This document shows positions 28,075 to 37,266 of a DNA stretch of 64,000 nt, one piece after another. Where the stretch lies: positions 85,990 through 149,989 of the forward strand of contig JAHBSL010000008.1 of NCBI GenBank assembly GCA_019639135.1, read 5' to 3'. Position 1 is the first letter of the stretch. Every line of letters starts with the position of its first letter. This DNA is from Acidobacteriota bacterium (GTDB lineage Bacteria > Acidobacteriota > Blastocatellia > Pyrinomonadales > Pyrinomonadaceae). The position numbers and the translations under genes are program-made. The notes beneath the pieces are model-generated. The model searched no databases, was not told the origin of the DNA, and worked only from the letters and a program-made list of their open reading frames with translations.

Positions 28075-29109
28075 ATGAACAAAATTAAGGTTGGTGTAAA
28101 TGGCTATGGAGTGATCGGAAAGCGAGTAGCGGACGCGGTTGAGTCGCAGGACGATATGGAACTGGCCGGCGTTTGCGATGTGTCGGCCGACTGGCGGATA
28201 AGGGTTGCGGTAGAAAAGGGCTTCCCGGTTTTCGCGTTCGATGACGCGTCAGATCAACGGATGGCTGACGCGGGCGTAGGGACCTCGGGCACGCTCGCGG
28301 TGATGCTCGACGGGAGCGATATAGTGGTCGATTGCACCCCGAAAAAGATCGCCGCGCAGAACATCGAGCAATACAGATCCCGGAACCTGAAATTCATCGT
28401 TCAGGGGGGCGAAAAACACGAGACGACGGGCCACTCGTTCAGTGCGGAAAACAATTACGGGACGGCTCTGGGGCGCGACAGCACCCGCGTCGTCTCCTGC
28501 AACACCACGTCGATCGTGAGGACGCTTACCGCACTGAAATCGGCGGGGCTGCTTGCGAAGGCCCGCGGCACGCTGTTGCGGCGTGCGACCGACCCGTGGG
28601 AGAGCCATCTCGGCGGCATAATGAACACGCTTGTCCCTGAGAAGGAGATCCCGAGCCACCAGGGCCCCGACGCCCAGACCGTCGATCCGGAACTCGATGT
28701 GATCACGGCGGCGGTGAAGGTCCCCGAGACGCTCAGTCACCTTCATTACTGGAACGTGCAACTGACAAGAACGTCCACCTCTGAAGAAGTGCTCGAGGCG
28801 TTCGCTTCCTCGACACGCACAGCATTCATAAAGTACTCCGATGGCCTGCCGGCTAACAACACGGTGAAAGAGCTCATGCTGAGCCTCGGGCGCCCGTACG
28901 GTGACATGTACGAGGTCGCGATTTGGGAGGACATGGTCAAAGTGGTCGGCGACGAACTGTTTTACGCATACCTGGTAGACAACCAGGCGATCGTGATTCC
29001 CGAAACGATCGACGCCATCCGGGCGCTCACGGGGATCGAGGAGTCCGCCGAGCGGTCGATCGAAAAGACCAACAAAACACTCGGGATCAAGACCCGCTTC
29101 CTGGGATGA
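28075..29109 (+). CDS. Type II (archaeal-type) glyceraldehyde-3-phosphate dehydrogenase
   Basis: A 344-residue enzyme. KVGVNGYGVIGKRVADAV is the NAD(P)-binding start and SCNTTSIVRT carries the catalytic Cys, both in the form typical of the type II GAPDH found in archaea and in some bacterial metal islands. It oxidises glyceraldehyde-3-phosphate, probably as a second enzyme beside a housekeeping GAPDH. The ATG at 28075 gives the correct family N-terminus; an upstream in-frame start overlaps the MFS gene and is unlikely. Since ordinary GAPDH is sensitive to Cu and Ag, a metal-tolerant bypass is an attractive inference. Confidence 0.85.
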   Translation: MNKIKVGVNGYGVIGKRVADAVESQDDMELAGVCDVSADWRIRVAVEKGFPVFAFDDASDQRMADAGVGTSGTLAVMLDGSDIVVDCTPKKIAAQNIEQYRSRNLKFIVQGGEKHETTGHSFSAENNYGTALGRDSTRVVSCNTTSIVRTLTALKSAGLLAKARGTLLRRATDPWESHLGGIMNTLVPEKEIPSHQGPDAQTVDPELDVITAAVKVPETLSHLHYWNVQLTRTSTSEEVLEAFASSTRTAFIKYSDGLPANNTVKELMLSLGRPYGDMYEVAIWEDMVKVVGDELFYAYLVDNQAIVIPETIDAIRALTGIEESAERSIEKTNKTLGIKTRFLG

Positions 29110-29124
29110 TGGTTCGACAACGTT

Positions 29125-30267
29125 CTAACGCGTACGTACCGGATTTGCGCGCCTGAACGAGATGCCGCCCGAACCTTTCCCGACCTTGATGTTACGCGTC
29201 ACCTTCTGCGTGGCCGTATCGATCACCGACACGGTACTGTCGATCGAGTTGGCGATAAAAGCGCGGCTTCCGTCGTCGCTCACGACTACGCCGTGCGCGC
29301 CGCTGCCCGTCTCGACGGTCGCCACGACCTGGTTGGTCCTCGTGTCTATCACCGACGTGGTGTTATCGGGGTTCTCCTTGGTGCCCTCGTTGGCGACGTA
29401 AACATAGCGACCGTCGGGCGTCACGAATAGCTGGATCGGCTTACGACCTACCGGAACGCTGGCAATCTGCTTTCGCGTTGCAGTGTCGACGACGCTGACG
29501 CTGTTCCCGGCGGACGATGAAACATAAACGCGATGGCTATCAGGCGCGAACGCGACCTGAACCGGTGCTTCACCGACGGGAATTCGGGCTCCCTCTTTCG
29601 CTGCCGCGACGTCGATCACCGATACGCTACCATCGCCGGTGTTCGCCACATAAATCTCACTACCATCAGGTCTCATCCTCATCCCGTGCGGGGAGTCGCC
29701 GACCTCGATCTCTCGGACGACTTTCCGCTGAGCTACATCAACAACGGAAACCGTGTCGTCCGCCCCGTTGGTAACGTATGCCAATTTGCCTTGCGGGTCC
29801 GCGATGACGTGGGCCGGGCTGCGCCCGACCTCGACACCGACCGCGCCTTCCGAATCCAACGTTACCGGGTCGATGATGAGCAACCGCCCGCGCTCCGTGC
29901 CGTGGCCCTCGCCGTGTCCCGATTCCGCATCGTGCGATTGCGGATCCGAGTGTCCGCCCGTTTCGGTCGCCGGCGACCCAACCACCAGCAATAGCGAACC
30001 GTCCCGCGATACCTGAATGTTGTGCGGCGTGACGCGGACGGGGGCCGTTTTCACCTGGCCGGTGCTGAGGTCGATCGCACTGATCGAATTTTCCCCCTCG
30101 TTGGCGGTGTAGACGAAACCCACCACCGTGGCCTCCGCCGGCGTTGCGGTGGCCGAAGTTCGCTCGTGATTGGAGTCCCGGTTCTGTTCGACGTTCGCGG
30201 GGGGCGAGCAGCCTAGAAAGAAAACCGCTAGGACTAGCAGTAGCGTTGGTGATTTCGGTTTGCCCAT
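29125..30267 (-). CDS. YVTN beta-propeller lipoprotein
   Basis: A lipoprotein signal (lipobox FFLGC, about residue 20) precedes a set of about 40-residue repeats with motifs such as YVTNGADDTVSVVDVA, YVANTGDGSVSVIDVA and YVSSSAGNSVSVVDTA. This is a seven-bladed YVTN propeller, usually extracytoplasmic and binding proteins or metals. An HSDPQSHDAESGHGEGHG insertion near residue 110 could bind metal. It is convergent with the GAPDH gene (16 nt between stops). The ligand is unknown. Confidence 0.85.
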   Translation of the reverse strand: MGKPKSPTLLLVLAVFFLGCSPPANVEQNRDSNHERTSATATPAEATVVGFVYTANEGENSISAIDLSTGQVKTAPVRVTPHNIQVSRDGSLLLVVGSPATETGGHSDPQSHDAESGHGEGHGTERGRLLIIDPVTLDSEGAVGVEVGRSPAHVIADPQGKLAYVTNGADDTVSVVDVAQRKVVREIEVGDSPHGMRMRPDGSEIYVANTGDGSVSVIDVAAAKEGARIPVGEAPVQVAFAPDSHRVYVSSSAGNSVSVVDTATRKQIASVPVGRKPIQLFVTPDGRYVYVANEGTKENPDNTTSVIDTRTNQVVATVETGSGAHGVVVSDDGSRAFIANSIDSTVSVIDTATQKVTRNIKVGKGSGGISFRRANPVRTR

Positions 30268-30857
30268 CGGAAATACCTCCCTATCAAGATCTTAAAGCTC
30301 AAACAACATTCTATCGCCTGCGCTGGTCGGGCCCGCAATCTTATTCCGACCGATCCGCCCCTTTGCGTCATATGTCCCGTTTAACCTAGTAAGATTGTTG
30401 CCATCGCTGCGGCACATCTGATGCCTGTGGTTTTGCGGCGGTCCAACCCAATATTCATCGAAAATGCAATTGCAACGCGTACGAGATCGGGGCTTTTCGA
30501 GACCACCGGACAACCGAATCGTTGGCGGAAGGGTGGATAACTCCTGCCCTATAAATCCGACATAACAATTGTGCCTGACGACCGCTGGCAAAACTGCCGT
30601 AAGTAGTGATCATTAATTGCCGGCCGCGGAGGATCGCGTATCCGTTGCGGATAATTCCGCAGTTCCGCGGAAGTTCAGCTCGGAAGCCGCGTAGTGGCTC
30701 CGCCCGCCACCAGCCATTAAATACCCTACGGATCGATTTCGCGGGAATCTCCCGGGAGGAACGAATCTTGCATGTCCGCAAGTGGGAGCGGATCCCATCC
30801 GACCGCACGAGGACTTAGGCCATGAAGGATGCGCGATCCTGCTCCCGCAAAAAAAGT
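30268..30857. other. Divergent intergenic region
   Basis: About 590 nt between the minus-strand propeller gene and the plus-strand PCYC protein gene. It should contain both promoters. I found no convincing coding region, palindrome or long repeat; the open frames are short and of unnatural composition. A GGGAGG-like stretch near 30755 precedes no good start. Confidence 0.4.
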
Positions 30858-31349
30858 ATGAACAAGAAAGGACTACTTATCATTCTAGGGATCATTGCGT
30901 TGCTGACCGTCGCCGTGGCGGCGATGTGGAAGCTAAATCAACAGGAGCAGATCGCCCGTGCCGCCCGGCCCGCCTGGACGCCCGCCCCGATCGAAAAGCG
31001 TGCCCCTGTCGAAGAATTGAAATCGATAAAACCCGTCCCCGCGTTTCAGATCTCCCCGACCGCGGCGAGCCTCGGGCCGACCCTCGATCCGGAACTCTTC
31101 ACCGGCTCCGCCCGGACCGCCTACCAGATCGCGAAGGAGATCCCCGAAACGCTCGCCGAAGTGCCGTGCTACTGCCACTGCGACCGCGGGTTCGGGCATA
31201 AGAGCCTGCACAGTTGCTTCAAGGACGAACACGGCGCCAACTGCAGCACTTGCATCAACGAAGCGATCGCCGCGTACAAGATGAAGAAGGAAACGAATAT
31301 GAGCGGGCGGGAGATCCGCGAAGCGATCATCAAGCAGTACGGTCGGTAA
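30858..31349 (+). CDS. PCYC-motif membrane-anchored protein
   Basis: One N-terminal helix (about 5-22) anchors a periplasmic domain. EVPCYCHCDRGFGHKSLHSC near residues 100-120 is the PCYCxC signature of a family (PF13798-like) whose Cys/His cluster probably binds copper; a CSTC pair follows. The ATG at 30858 is preferred, giving a clean helix start; an upstream in-frame ATG at 30822 adds a basic leader. It stands alone between divergent or convergent neighbours. Its role in metal handling is inferred from the motif and location. Confidence 0.75.
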   Translation: MNKKGLLIILGIIALLTVAVAAMWKLNQQEQIARAARPAWTPAPIEKRAPVEELKSIKPVPAFQISPTAASLGPTLDPELFTGSARTAYQIAKEIPETLAEVPCYCHCDRGFGHKSLHSCFKDEHGANCSTCINEAIAAYKMKKETNMSGREIREAIIKQYGR

Positions 31350-31586
31350 AGCCGAATCCACAGCGGGCGCGAATCGACAAAGCGGACAGAATTCCAAACC
31401 CGGCAGTCCTCCAGCTTTTTTTCAAGGAGCGAATCTTTGAAAGCGGACGGAATTACTCCTCTTTCGCCGAGGGGCGGGCGGGGCCGTCTACGGTCCTAAG
31501 ATACAAAATCGTTTTTTGCCTCGCGGGGATTTGGATAATTTGTGCCTATCCAAGTTTTTGATTGGGGTTCCGGGGAAATAAGGATG

Positions 31587-32090
31587 CTACTCCGCGAGCA
31601 GAACCTTCAGCTCCGCGATCTCACGCTCCTGTGACGCGACGATCTCCCCGCAGAGTTTTATCACCCGCGGGTCGGTGAGAGACGATTCCTTGCACATCTG
31701 GATCGCTGCGGCGTGGTGCGGAATCATCGCCCGCATGAACTCGCGGTCCCCGACTCCCGCTTCGTATCGCAGCAGTACCCAAAAGAGTCCAAGCACCGCA
31801 ACGGACACCGCCCACAGCGCGACGTTAATCTTCCTGTTTTTGAACATCCCCGGCATAGTCACCAGCATCACAGGCAGCATCGACCCCGCCATCAGCCCGG
31901 TCATGTAAACGTTGCTCAGGTTCAAATAGACATTGACCCAGCGGTCAGCCATCGCGTACATGATGAAATACATCACGATGAAGGAAATGACCAGCGAAAT
32001 CATTAGCCCGATATACGGTTTGTGCTCGCTCGAATGAGAATCATGTGTCGCGTTCCCAGGGGCATTGTGTTGTTCGTTCATATTTTTCAT
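31587..32090 (-). CDS. DUF305 membrane protein
   Basis: A His-rich cytosolic start (HNAPGNATHDSHSSEHK) is followed by three helices (about 27-50, 60-80 and 88-106) and the C-terminal part of a DUF305 domain: FMRAMIPHHAAAIQMC and LCGEIVASQEREIAELK. The HH pair and Met residues are the expected metal-site candidates. DUF305 proteins accompany copper and silver resistance genes. A frameshifted DUF305 remnant lies 500 nt upstream on the same strand. Confidence 0.8.
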   Translation of the reverse strand: MKNMNEQHNAPGNATHDSHSSEHKPYIGLMISLVISFIVMYFIMYAMADRWVNVYLNLSNVYMTGLMAGSMLPVMLVTMPGMFKNRKINVALWAVSVAVLGLFWVLLRYEAGVGDREFMRAMIPHHAAAIQMCKESSLTDPRVIKLCGEIVASQEREIAELKVLLAE

Positions 32091-32267
32091 TTCGTCTTGA
32101 GATTGTTATCGCAATCGCCCGTCCACGCGGCCCATAATGCGTAGCACTAAAGGCTTATCCTCGACCTAACGCGGCTCGTTCAAACCGGATTACTTTATGC
32201 AACTTCCCGAGTCGTCAAATTCAAAAACCGGCCGAAGACACGATTGATAAATCGCTTATGGTTAAGT

Positions 32268-32308
32268 GAAAAAGCGCCCGGCAGGTGACTCCTGCCTTGG
32301 CGCTTTCA
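32268..32308 (-). terminator. Intrinsic terminator after the YHS gene
   Basis: On the minus strand, AAAGCGCC and GGCAGG pair with CCTGCC and GGCGCTTT around an AGTCA loop, ending in a run of five T. It starts just 4 nt after the stop codon of the YHS gene and is a good Rho-independent terminator for the cop genes upstream. Confidence 0.8.
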
Positions 32309-32311
32309 TCT

Positions 32312-32464
32312 CTATTGACTCGTATAGTCCTCAGGGCTTTCTTCAAACTTGTCCTGACAGCCTGTCGAACAGAAGTAATAAGTTGTTCCTTCGTAGTCGG
32401 TCTGCCCCGCGGCGCTCGAATCCTCGACCTGCATCCCGCAGACCGGGTCTGTTTGCTAAGCCAT
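32312..32464 (-). pseudogene. YHS-domain protein with stop at codon 3
   Basis: After a strong GGAGGT ribosome site the frame reads ATG GCT TAG, then continues without interruption as QTDPVCGMQVEDSSAAG, YYFCSTGCQDKFEESPEDY and a stop. This is a complete YHS domain with its four Cys (DPVCGM and FCSTGC), which binds metals and also opens the CopA protein nearby. Typical relatives start MAKQTDPVCGM, so AAG to TAG at codon 3 is the simplest explanation. No other start lies before the essential DPVCG. A good terminator follows, so the rest of the unit is intact. Confidence 0.85.
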
Positions 32465-32585
32465 AATTTACCTCCATTGTTACTGATTCGCCCGCACCCG
32501 CGGTACGAAAGGTTTCTGCTCGAGAACAAAACATCATTCTAGCTCTGACCGGACCGCGTAAATTGGTACGCAGAGCTACGTTTAT

Positions 32586-32780
32586 CTATTTACGCTCCAG
32601 AATCCGGCTCATCTGGTCGATCTCGCGCTTCTGGCTCTCGATGATCTCCCTGTAGAGTTGGAGAATCTCCGGGTCTTCCAGTCTCGGATTATCGCACGTC
32701 GGGATCGCTCCGGAGTGATGCGGGATCACAGAGGCGAATGCCTCACCGTGACCTCGAAATCGCCGACGCGTGTCGTCCTG
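32586..32780 (-). pseudogene. DUF305 protein remnant
   Basis: The frame ending at 32586 reads FASVIPHHSGAIPTCDNPRL, then EDPEILQLYREIIESQKREI and DQMSRILERK: the C-terminal half of DUF305. Upstream of about 32770 the match moves to another frame (VGDFEVTVRH) with no usable start, so the gene is truncated or frameshifted. It is downstream of the cupredoxin gene. Confidence 0.7.
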
Positions 32781-32852
32781 AAAACCGCGCGCCTATGGGA
32801 GCCGTCTCGGTTTTCGGTTTCTGTTCGCCAATTTTCCATGTGACTTTTCGAC

Positions 32853-33227
32853 CTACTGCACGATCAGCTTCCCGCGCAGCATGTTCATCCCGCACGCGAA
32901 CGTGAACTCGCCCGATTCTTCCGGGGTGAACTCGATCGGGGTGGTCTTGAACGCCGGGAGGTCGCGGGCGATCCCGAAATCGCCGAAAACCACCTGCTCG
33001 CTGCACGACGACGTTTCGTCGCGGTAAAAATTCAGACGCACGGGCACATCTTTCTTGACCACGATCACGTCAGGGGCGTATCCGCCCTTCACCGTCACCT
33101 TGATCTCCTGCACGCCCGTTTCGTTGGTTTCGGCGGCGACCTTTTCGCGCTCGCCGAAGAAGTACCACAGCGTCAAACCGATCAGAGCGACGCCGCCCAC
33201 AATCACGACAATCTCCATTGTGTCCAT
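32853..33227 (-). CDS. Membrane-anchored cupredoxin
   Basis: One N-terminal helix (about 5-24) and a cupredoxin fold of about 90 residues. Candidate copper ligands are the Cys of SSCSEQVVF and the Cys and Met residues in FACGMNMLRGK near the C-terminus; the usual His after the first strand is not obvious, so the site may be unusual. AGGAGG precedes the ATG at 33227. It lies 17 nt after copA, so it is probably part of the same operon and handles copper on the outer side of the membrane. Confidence 0.75.
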   Translation of the reverse strand: MDTMEIVVIVGGVALIGLTLWYFFGEREKVAAETNETGVQEIKVTVKGGYAPDVIVVKKDVPVRLNFYRDETSSCSEQVVFGDFGIARDLPAFKTTPIEFTPEESGEFTFACGMNMLRGKLIVQ

Positions 33228-33244
33228 ATAAGTCCTCCTATTCG

Positions 33245-35995
33245 TTAGCCGACCACCGGCCCGCCGAATTTGCGCAGGCGCAAGCTGTTCGCCACCACCG
33301 ACACCGACGAAAGCGACATCGCCGCCGAAGCGATGATCGGCGAGAGCAACCAGCCCGTAAGCGGGTAAAGCAGGCCCGCCGCGATGGGGATCCCGATCAC
33401 GTTGTAGATGAACGCCCAGAACAGATTCTGCTTCACCGAACGGATCGTCGCCTTCGACAACCCGATCGCGGTCACCACCCCGCGTAAATCCCCCTTGATA
33501 AGCGTGATGTCGCTCGCCTCGATCGCGACATCCGTTCCGGTGCCTATGGCGATCCCAACGTCCGCCTGCGCGAGAGCGGGGGCGTCGTTGATGCCGTCCC
33601 CGACCATCCCTACCAGTTTCTTTTCACTCTGCAGGCGTTTGATCTCGCCCGATTTGCCTTCCGGCAGCACCTCAGCGAGCACGCGTTTGATCCCGACCTG
33701 CCCCGCGACCGCTTCCGCCGTTCTGCGGTTATCGCCGGTGATCATCACGACTTCGAGTCCCAACTTTTGCAGCGATGCGATCGCATCCGCGGACTCCGGT
33801 TTGATCGTGTCGGCGACCGCGACCACGCCGGCGAACTTGCCGTCGATCGCCGCGAACATCGGCGTTTTGCCCTCCGTTGCAAGCCTCTCCGCCGTCGTTT
33901 CCGCGCCTCCCAGTTCGATTTTCCGCTCGTTCATCAGGCGCACGTTCCCGAGAAGAAGATCCTTACCCGCGACGCGCGATTCGATTCCGCGCCCTTCGAG
34001 GGCGTTGAAGCTTTCCGGTTTGGCAAAATTCAACCCGCGTTCCTCTGCGCCGCGCACGATTGCGGCGGCCAGGGGATGTTCGCTTTGCCTTTCGGCCGAC
34101 GCAACGATCTTCAGGAAATCGTTCTCCGCGAAACCGTCCGCCGCGACGACATCAGTGAGAGCCGGTTCGCCCTTGGTGATGGTGCCGGTCTTGTCGAGGA
34201 CGATTGTGTCGAGCTTGTGGGCCGTCTCCAGGCTGTCGCCGCCCTTGATCAATATGCCGTTCTCCGCGCCGCGACCCGTCCCGACCATGATCGCCGTCGG
34301 GGTCGCGAGCCCGAGCGCGCACGGGCAGGCGATGATCAGCACCGAGACGAAATTCACCAACGCCATCGTGAACCGCACCTCCGGCGTCGCGGCGACGAAC
34401 CACACCACGAACGTCGCGATCGCTACGGAGATCACGATCGGGGTGAATATCCCGCTGATCGTATCGGCGAGTTTCGCGATCGGCGGCTTGGACCCTTGCG
34501 CGTCCTGCACCAGCCGGACGATCTGCTGCAGGGCGGTGTCCTTGCCGACCTTCGTCGCCCGGAACGAGAAGGCTCCGGTTTTGTTGATCGTGGCGCCGAA
34601 GATCTCGTCCCCGACTTTCTTCTCGACCGGGATCGACTCGCCCGTGAGCATCGACTCGTCAACCGCCGACGAACCTTCCGTCACCACGCCGTCGACGGGT
34701 ATCTTGTCTCCCGGGCGCACCAGGACGATGTCGTCCGGGACGACCTCCTCGGTCTCGATCTCGATCTCGCGCCCGTCGCGGATCACGCGGGCCGTTTTCG
34801 CCTGCAGGCCGACAAGTTTCTTTATCGCCGCGCCCGTTTGCCCCTTCGCTCTCGCCTCCAGCAGTCTCCCCAATACGATAAGGGCAATAATAACGCTGGC
34901 CGCTTCAAAATAGACCGGCACGGTTGGCGTACCTTCCATCCCCGGCATGTTCATAGTCTGCCCGACGGCGTTGGCGAAAAACGAAGGAAACAGCGTCGCG
35001 AGTACCGAGTAAATATATGCGGTGCCGGTGCCGACGGCGATGAGCGTGTTCATATCGGCGGCACGGTGCCGAAACGCCGCCCATGCTCCGCGGTAGAACT
35101 GCCAGCCAGAATAAAAAACGACCGGCGTCGCAAGAACGAGCTGAAGCCAGTTCACGCCGCGGAAATTGAACAACTCGATACGCCCGTGGGACATGACGAT
35201 CACCAGTATCGGCAGTGACAAAACGGCGGCGACCAGAAACTTTCGCTTTAAGTCGGAATACTCGGCGGCGTGAGCGTGTTCGAGCGAATCCTCGGCCGAA
35301 TCGGAAATTCCGGAGACTTCGCGAACGTTGTAACCGAAATCTTCAATGGCGGCACGAATCTGTTTCACATCAACTGAATTCGGAAGATACTCAACCGCGA
35401 CGGTTTGGTTCGCGAGATTGAAGGCGGCCTTCACGACACCGTTCCGTTTCATCAAATGACCTTCGAGCGGGGTGCCCGAGCCGGACGGTCTCGCCGAATC
35501 GTCCACTACGAATTCGGCCCGCGCCGTTCCCGCCGTGTCGTAGCCGGTGTCCTTGATGGTCTGCACCAGGGCGGCGACGTTGGTCTTGCCGGGGTCGTAC
35601 TTGACGGTCGCCTTCGCGGTGGCGAAATTGACCGAGCACGCGTCCACACCCGGCTGTTTTTTCAGCTGTTTTTCGATCCGGTTGGCACACGCCGCGCAGG
35701 TCATCCCCGTGATCGGCAGATCGACCCGTTCGCCAGCACCATCAGGAAGTGAATGGTCGTTGTGCGTTCCGTCCGTGGCTTGTTTAGTGGTCAACCCATT
35801 GCTGGTTCCTTTGTTTCCGCCCCCGCTCTCGGCCGCTTTCGAAGCTGCGAATTCTTCGGGAGCCGAGTCGAATTTCCCCTTGCAAGTGGGGGAGCAAAAA
35901 TTGAAGGTTTCGCCCCCGTACTCGCTCCGCCCGGCTGCGGTCGCTGGATCGATTTCCATCCCGCACACCGGATCGATCGTTTTCGTCGTAATCAT
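33245..35995 (-). CDS. copA: Copper-exporting P-type ATPase CopA with N-terminal YHS domain
   Basis: P1B-1 ATPase of 916 residues, longer than usual (about 750-800). Order: YHS domain (about 5-48; [19 protein letters not shown]), HMA domain (about 92-160; [10 protein letters not shown]), a second HMA-like domain without the CxxC pair (about 165-225), membrane helices, MLTGES, the CPC metal motif ([12 protein letters not shown]), [20 protein letters not shown], and [13 protein letters not shown]. It exports Cu(I) and possibly Ag(I). GGGAGGG precedes the ATG. A small HMA protein is upstream and the cupredoxin downstream; a MerR-type promoter drives the unit. Confidence 0.92.
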   Translation of the reverse strand: MITTKTIDPVCGMEIDPATAAGRSEYGGETFNFCSPTCKGKFDSAPEEFAASKAAESGGGNKGTSNGLTTKQATDGTHNDHSLPDGAGERVDLPITGMTCAACANRIEKQLKKQPGVDACSVNFATAKATVKYDPGKTNVAALVQTIKDTGYDTAGTARAEFVVDDSARPSGSGTPLEGHLMKRNGVVKAAFNLANQTVAVEYLPNSVDVKQIRAAIEDFGYNVREVSGISDSAEDSLEHAHAAEYSDLKRKFLVAAVLSLPILVIVMSHGRIELFNFRGVNWLQLVLATPVVFYSGWQFYRGAWAAFRHRAADMNTLIAVGTGTAYIYSVLATLFPSFFANAVGQTMNMPGMEGTPTVPVYFEAASVIIALIVLGRLLEARAKGQTGAAIKKLVGLQAKTARVIRDGREIEIETEEVVPDDIVLVRPGDKIPVDGVVTEGSSAVDESMLTGESIPVEKKVGDEIFGATINKTGAFSFRATKVGKDTALQQIVRLVQDAQGSKPPIAKLADTISGIFTPIVISVAIATFVVWFVAATPEVRFTMALVNFVSVLIIACPCALGLATPTAIMVGTGRGAENGILIKGGDSLETAHKLDTIVLDKTGTITKGEPALTDVVAADGFAENDFLKIVASAERQSEHPLAAAIVRGAEERGLNFAKPESFNALEGRGIESRVAGKDLLLGNVRLMNERKIELGGAETTAERLATEGKTPMFAAIDGKFAGVVAVADTIKPESADAIASLQKLGLEVVMITGDNRRTAEAVAGQVGIKRVLAEVLPEGKSGEIKRLQSEKKLVGMVGDGINDAPALAQADVGIAIGTGTDVAIEASDITLIKGDLRGVVTAIGLSKATIRSVKQNLFWAFIYNVIGIPIAAGLLYPLTGWLLSPIIASAAMSLSSVSVVANSLRLRKFGGPVVG

Positions 35996-36045
35996 TTATC
36001 CCTCCCGTTCACCTGCGGATCCACCAGCACCGCGATCAAGTACGC

Positions 36046-36294
36046 TCACTCCGCCGAATAACCGGCGCGGTCGAGCACCTGGACGATTTTTTCACGGGAG
36101 GTCTCCTCGTCGTGATGCACCGTCACCCTTTTCGTCGGCACGTCCACCTCGACGGCAGAAACGCCCTTGACGTCCGCGAACGCTTTCGTGATCGAACTCG
36201 CACAGCCGCCGCAGACGATTTCCGGGGCCGTCACCGTCGTGAAACTACTGTCATTCTTTTGGGGTTCGCTCGTTGTTTCGTTAGCTACTTTCAT
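36046..36294 (-). CDS. Small HMA protein (CopZ-like)
   Basis: An 82-residue cytosolic protein with a 65-residue ferredoxin-like HMA fold. The metal loop reads IVCGGCASSI, that is CxxC but with GG in place of the usual T/A residues, and it lacks the leading GMTC. GAGGTA precedes the ATG at 36294. It is the first gene after a MerR-type promoter and 50 nt ahead of copA, so it probably hands copper to CopA. Confidence 0.8.
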   Translation of the reverse strand: MKVANETTSEPQKNDSSFTTVTAPEIVCGGCASSITKAFADVKGVSAVEVDVPTKRVTVHHDEETSREKIVQVLDRAGYSAE

Positions 36295-36350
36295 TTTTTG
36301 TACCTCGTTGATCTCAGTAATAATTTCGGGGAAAATCGCCCGATAGATAA

Positions 36351-36382
36351 AGTCTATTCTCTGTAGTCAAGTACAGTGTCAA
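36351..36382 (-). promoter_or_regulatory. MerR-type promoter of the copZ-copA unit
   Basis: Minus strand: TTGACA (36377-36382) and TAGACT (36351-36356) are separated by 20 nt that contain the dyad CTGTA-N6-TACAG. Overlong spacers with a central dyad are the hallmark of promoters twisted open by MerR-family activators. The adjacent MerR gene at 36413-36937 is the probable regulator. Confidence 0.75.
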
Positions 36383-36412
36383 GCCCTTTTTTCGAGAAAT
36401 GTGAAAAAACTT

Positions 36413-36937
36413 TTACGCCGTCTTTTTTCTCTGCTTTTTCGGCGTGACGCGCCCGCTAGTCGGCGATGGGTTTTGCATCTCAGTGCCTTCGATAAGACCG
36501 CATATATTGCCCGGTGCCCGGCCCACCTCGTCCCATTCTTCCAGCGTGCGCGTAAGTTCCCGGTGGTGCCGCTGCATCTCCTTGACCCGCTCCGAGACCT
36601 CCGCGAGGCGACGTCGCACGATCGCCCGGACGTCATCGCACGGGCTCGCGCCCTTCTCGGCGTCGCTGATGATGTGCCGGATCTCGTCGAGCGAGAAACC
36701 GAGGAATTGCGCCTTTCTGATGAACGCGAGGCGCTCCAGCACCCCTTCGTCGTAGAGCCGGTAACCGCTCTGCGAACGTGCGGGCCTCCCCAGAAGCCCG
36801 CTGCGCTCGTAGAATCTCAAGGCCTCGACGCCTACCCCCGATTCCTGTGAAACCTCGCCGATCTTCATCGAAGTCCGGGGCGAAAGCCGATTGGTGCGAT
36901 CGGCGATCGTCGTCGCCGTGTTATTCCTAATCGCCAT
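36413..36937 (-). CDS. MerR-family metal regulator of the copper genes
   Basis: A winged-helix DNA-binding domain (MKIGEVSQESGVGVEALRFY onward, from about residue 24) is followed by the long dimerisation helix. Cys residues that may bind metal are in GASPCDDVR and GNICGLIEG; the second lacks the CPL/CPI form of CueR or ZntR, so the exact metal is uncertain. The ATG at 36937 has AGGAGG upstream and is preferred; the usual family start would be 36868, which lacks a ribosome site. The extra 23 N-terminal residues and the basic tail (TPKKQRKKTA) are unusual. Confidence 0.8.
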   Translation of the reverse strand: MAIRNNTATTIADRTNRLSPRTSMKIGEVSQESGVGVEALRFYERSGLLGRPARSQSGYRLYDEGVLERLAFIRKAQFLGFSLDEIRHIISDAEKGASPCDDVRAIVRRRLAEVSERVKEMQRHHRELTRTLEEWDEVGRAPGNICGLIEGTEMQNPSPTSGRVTPKKQRKKTA

Positions 36938-36992
36938 TGCTTTTTTGTCCTCCTGCGACACCCAGTCCCAGCGCAATTTTGGTTACCATTCA

Positions 36993-37024
36993 ATCATAAA
37001 CTCTGTAGTCACGTGTAGAGTCAA
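36993..37024 (-). promoter_or_regulatory. MerR-type promoter of the copper regulator gene
   Basis: Minus strand: TTGACT (37019-37024) and TATGAT (36993-36998) are 20 nt apart. The spacer contains CTCTACACGTGACTACAGAG, a partial dyad close to the one at 36357-36376, which suggests autoregulation by the same protein. Confidence 0.7.
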
Positions 37025-37266
37025 GCCCGATTTTTACTTTCCGGCGAAACTTCTAGTCGGATACGCTTAATATCCCGATTTAGACGGGCCTCCGCACGGA
37101 GTGCAATGTCGACTTTGGTGTCAGGGAGACCGAAAGGTAAGACGCCCTTTCTTCGTACTAAAGGCGCTCCAAAGAATAAAGGGCGACCGAAGTCGCCCCT
37201 ACAAAAATGGGATAAGAGTAATAGCGACCCCAATCGGGGCTGAGTTCTCGCTCGCCGAGGTGGCTT

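Noticed and set aside
32312..32464. TAG in the YHS gene read as pyrrolysine
   Set aside because: Codon 3 is outside the domain, relatives have Lys there, and pyrrolysine use would need genes not seen; a nonsense change or sequencing error is simpler.
33408..35218. Two plus-strand frames of about 500 codons opposite copA
   Set aside because: copA is complete with all P-type ATPase motifs; these frames are Arg- or Ser-rich antisense shadows.
37021..37266. Short frames after the copper regulator promoter
   Set aside because: No ribosome site or protein-like composition; the region looks like plain spacer with a GGGCGACC/GGTCGCCC-like dyad only.
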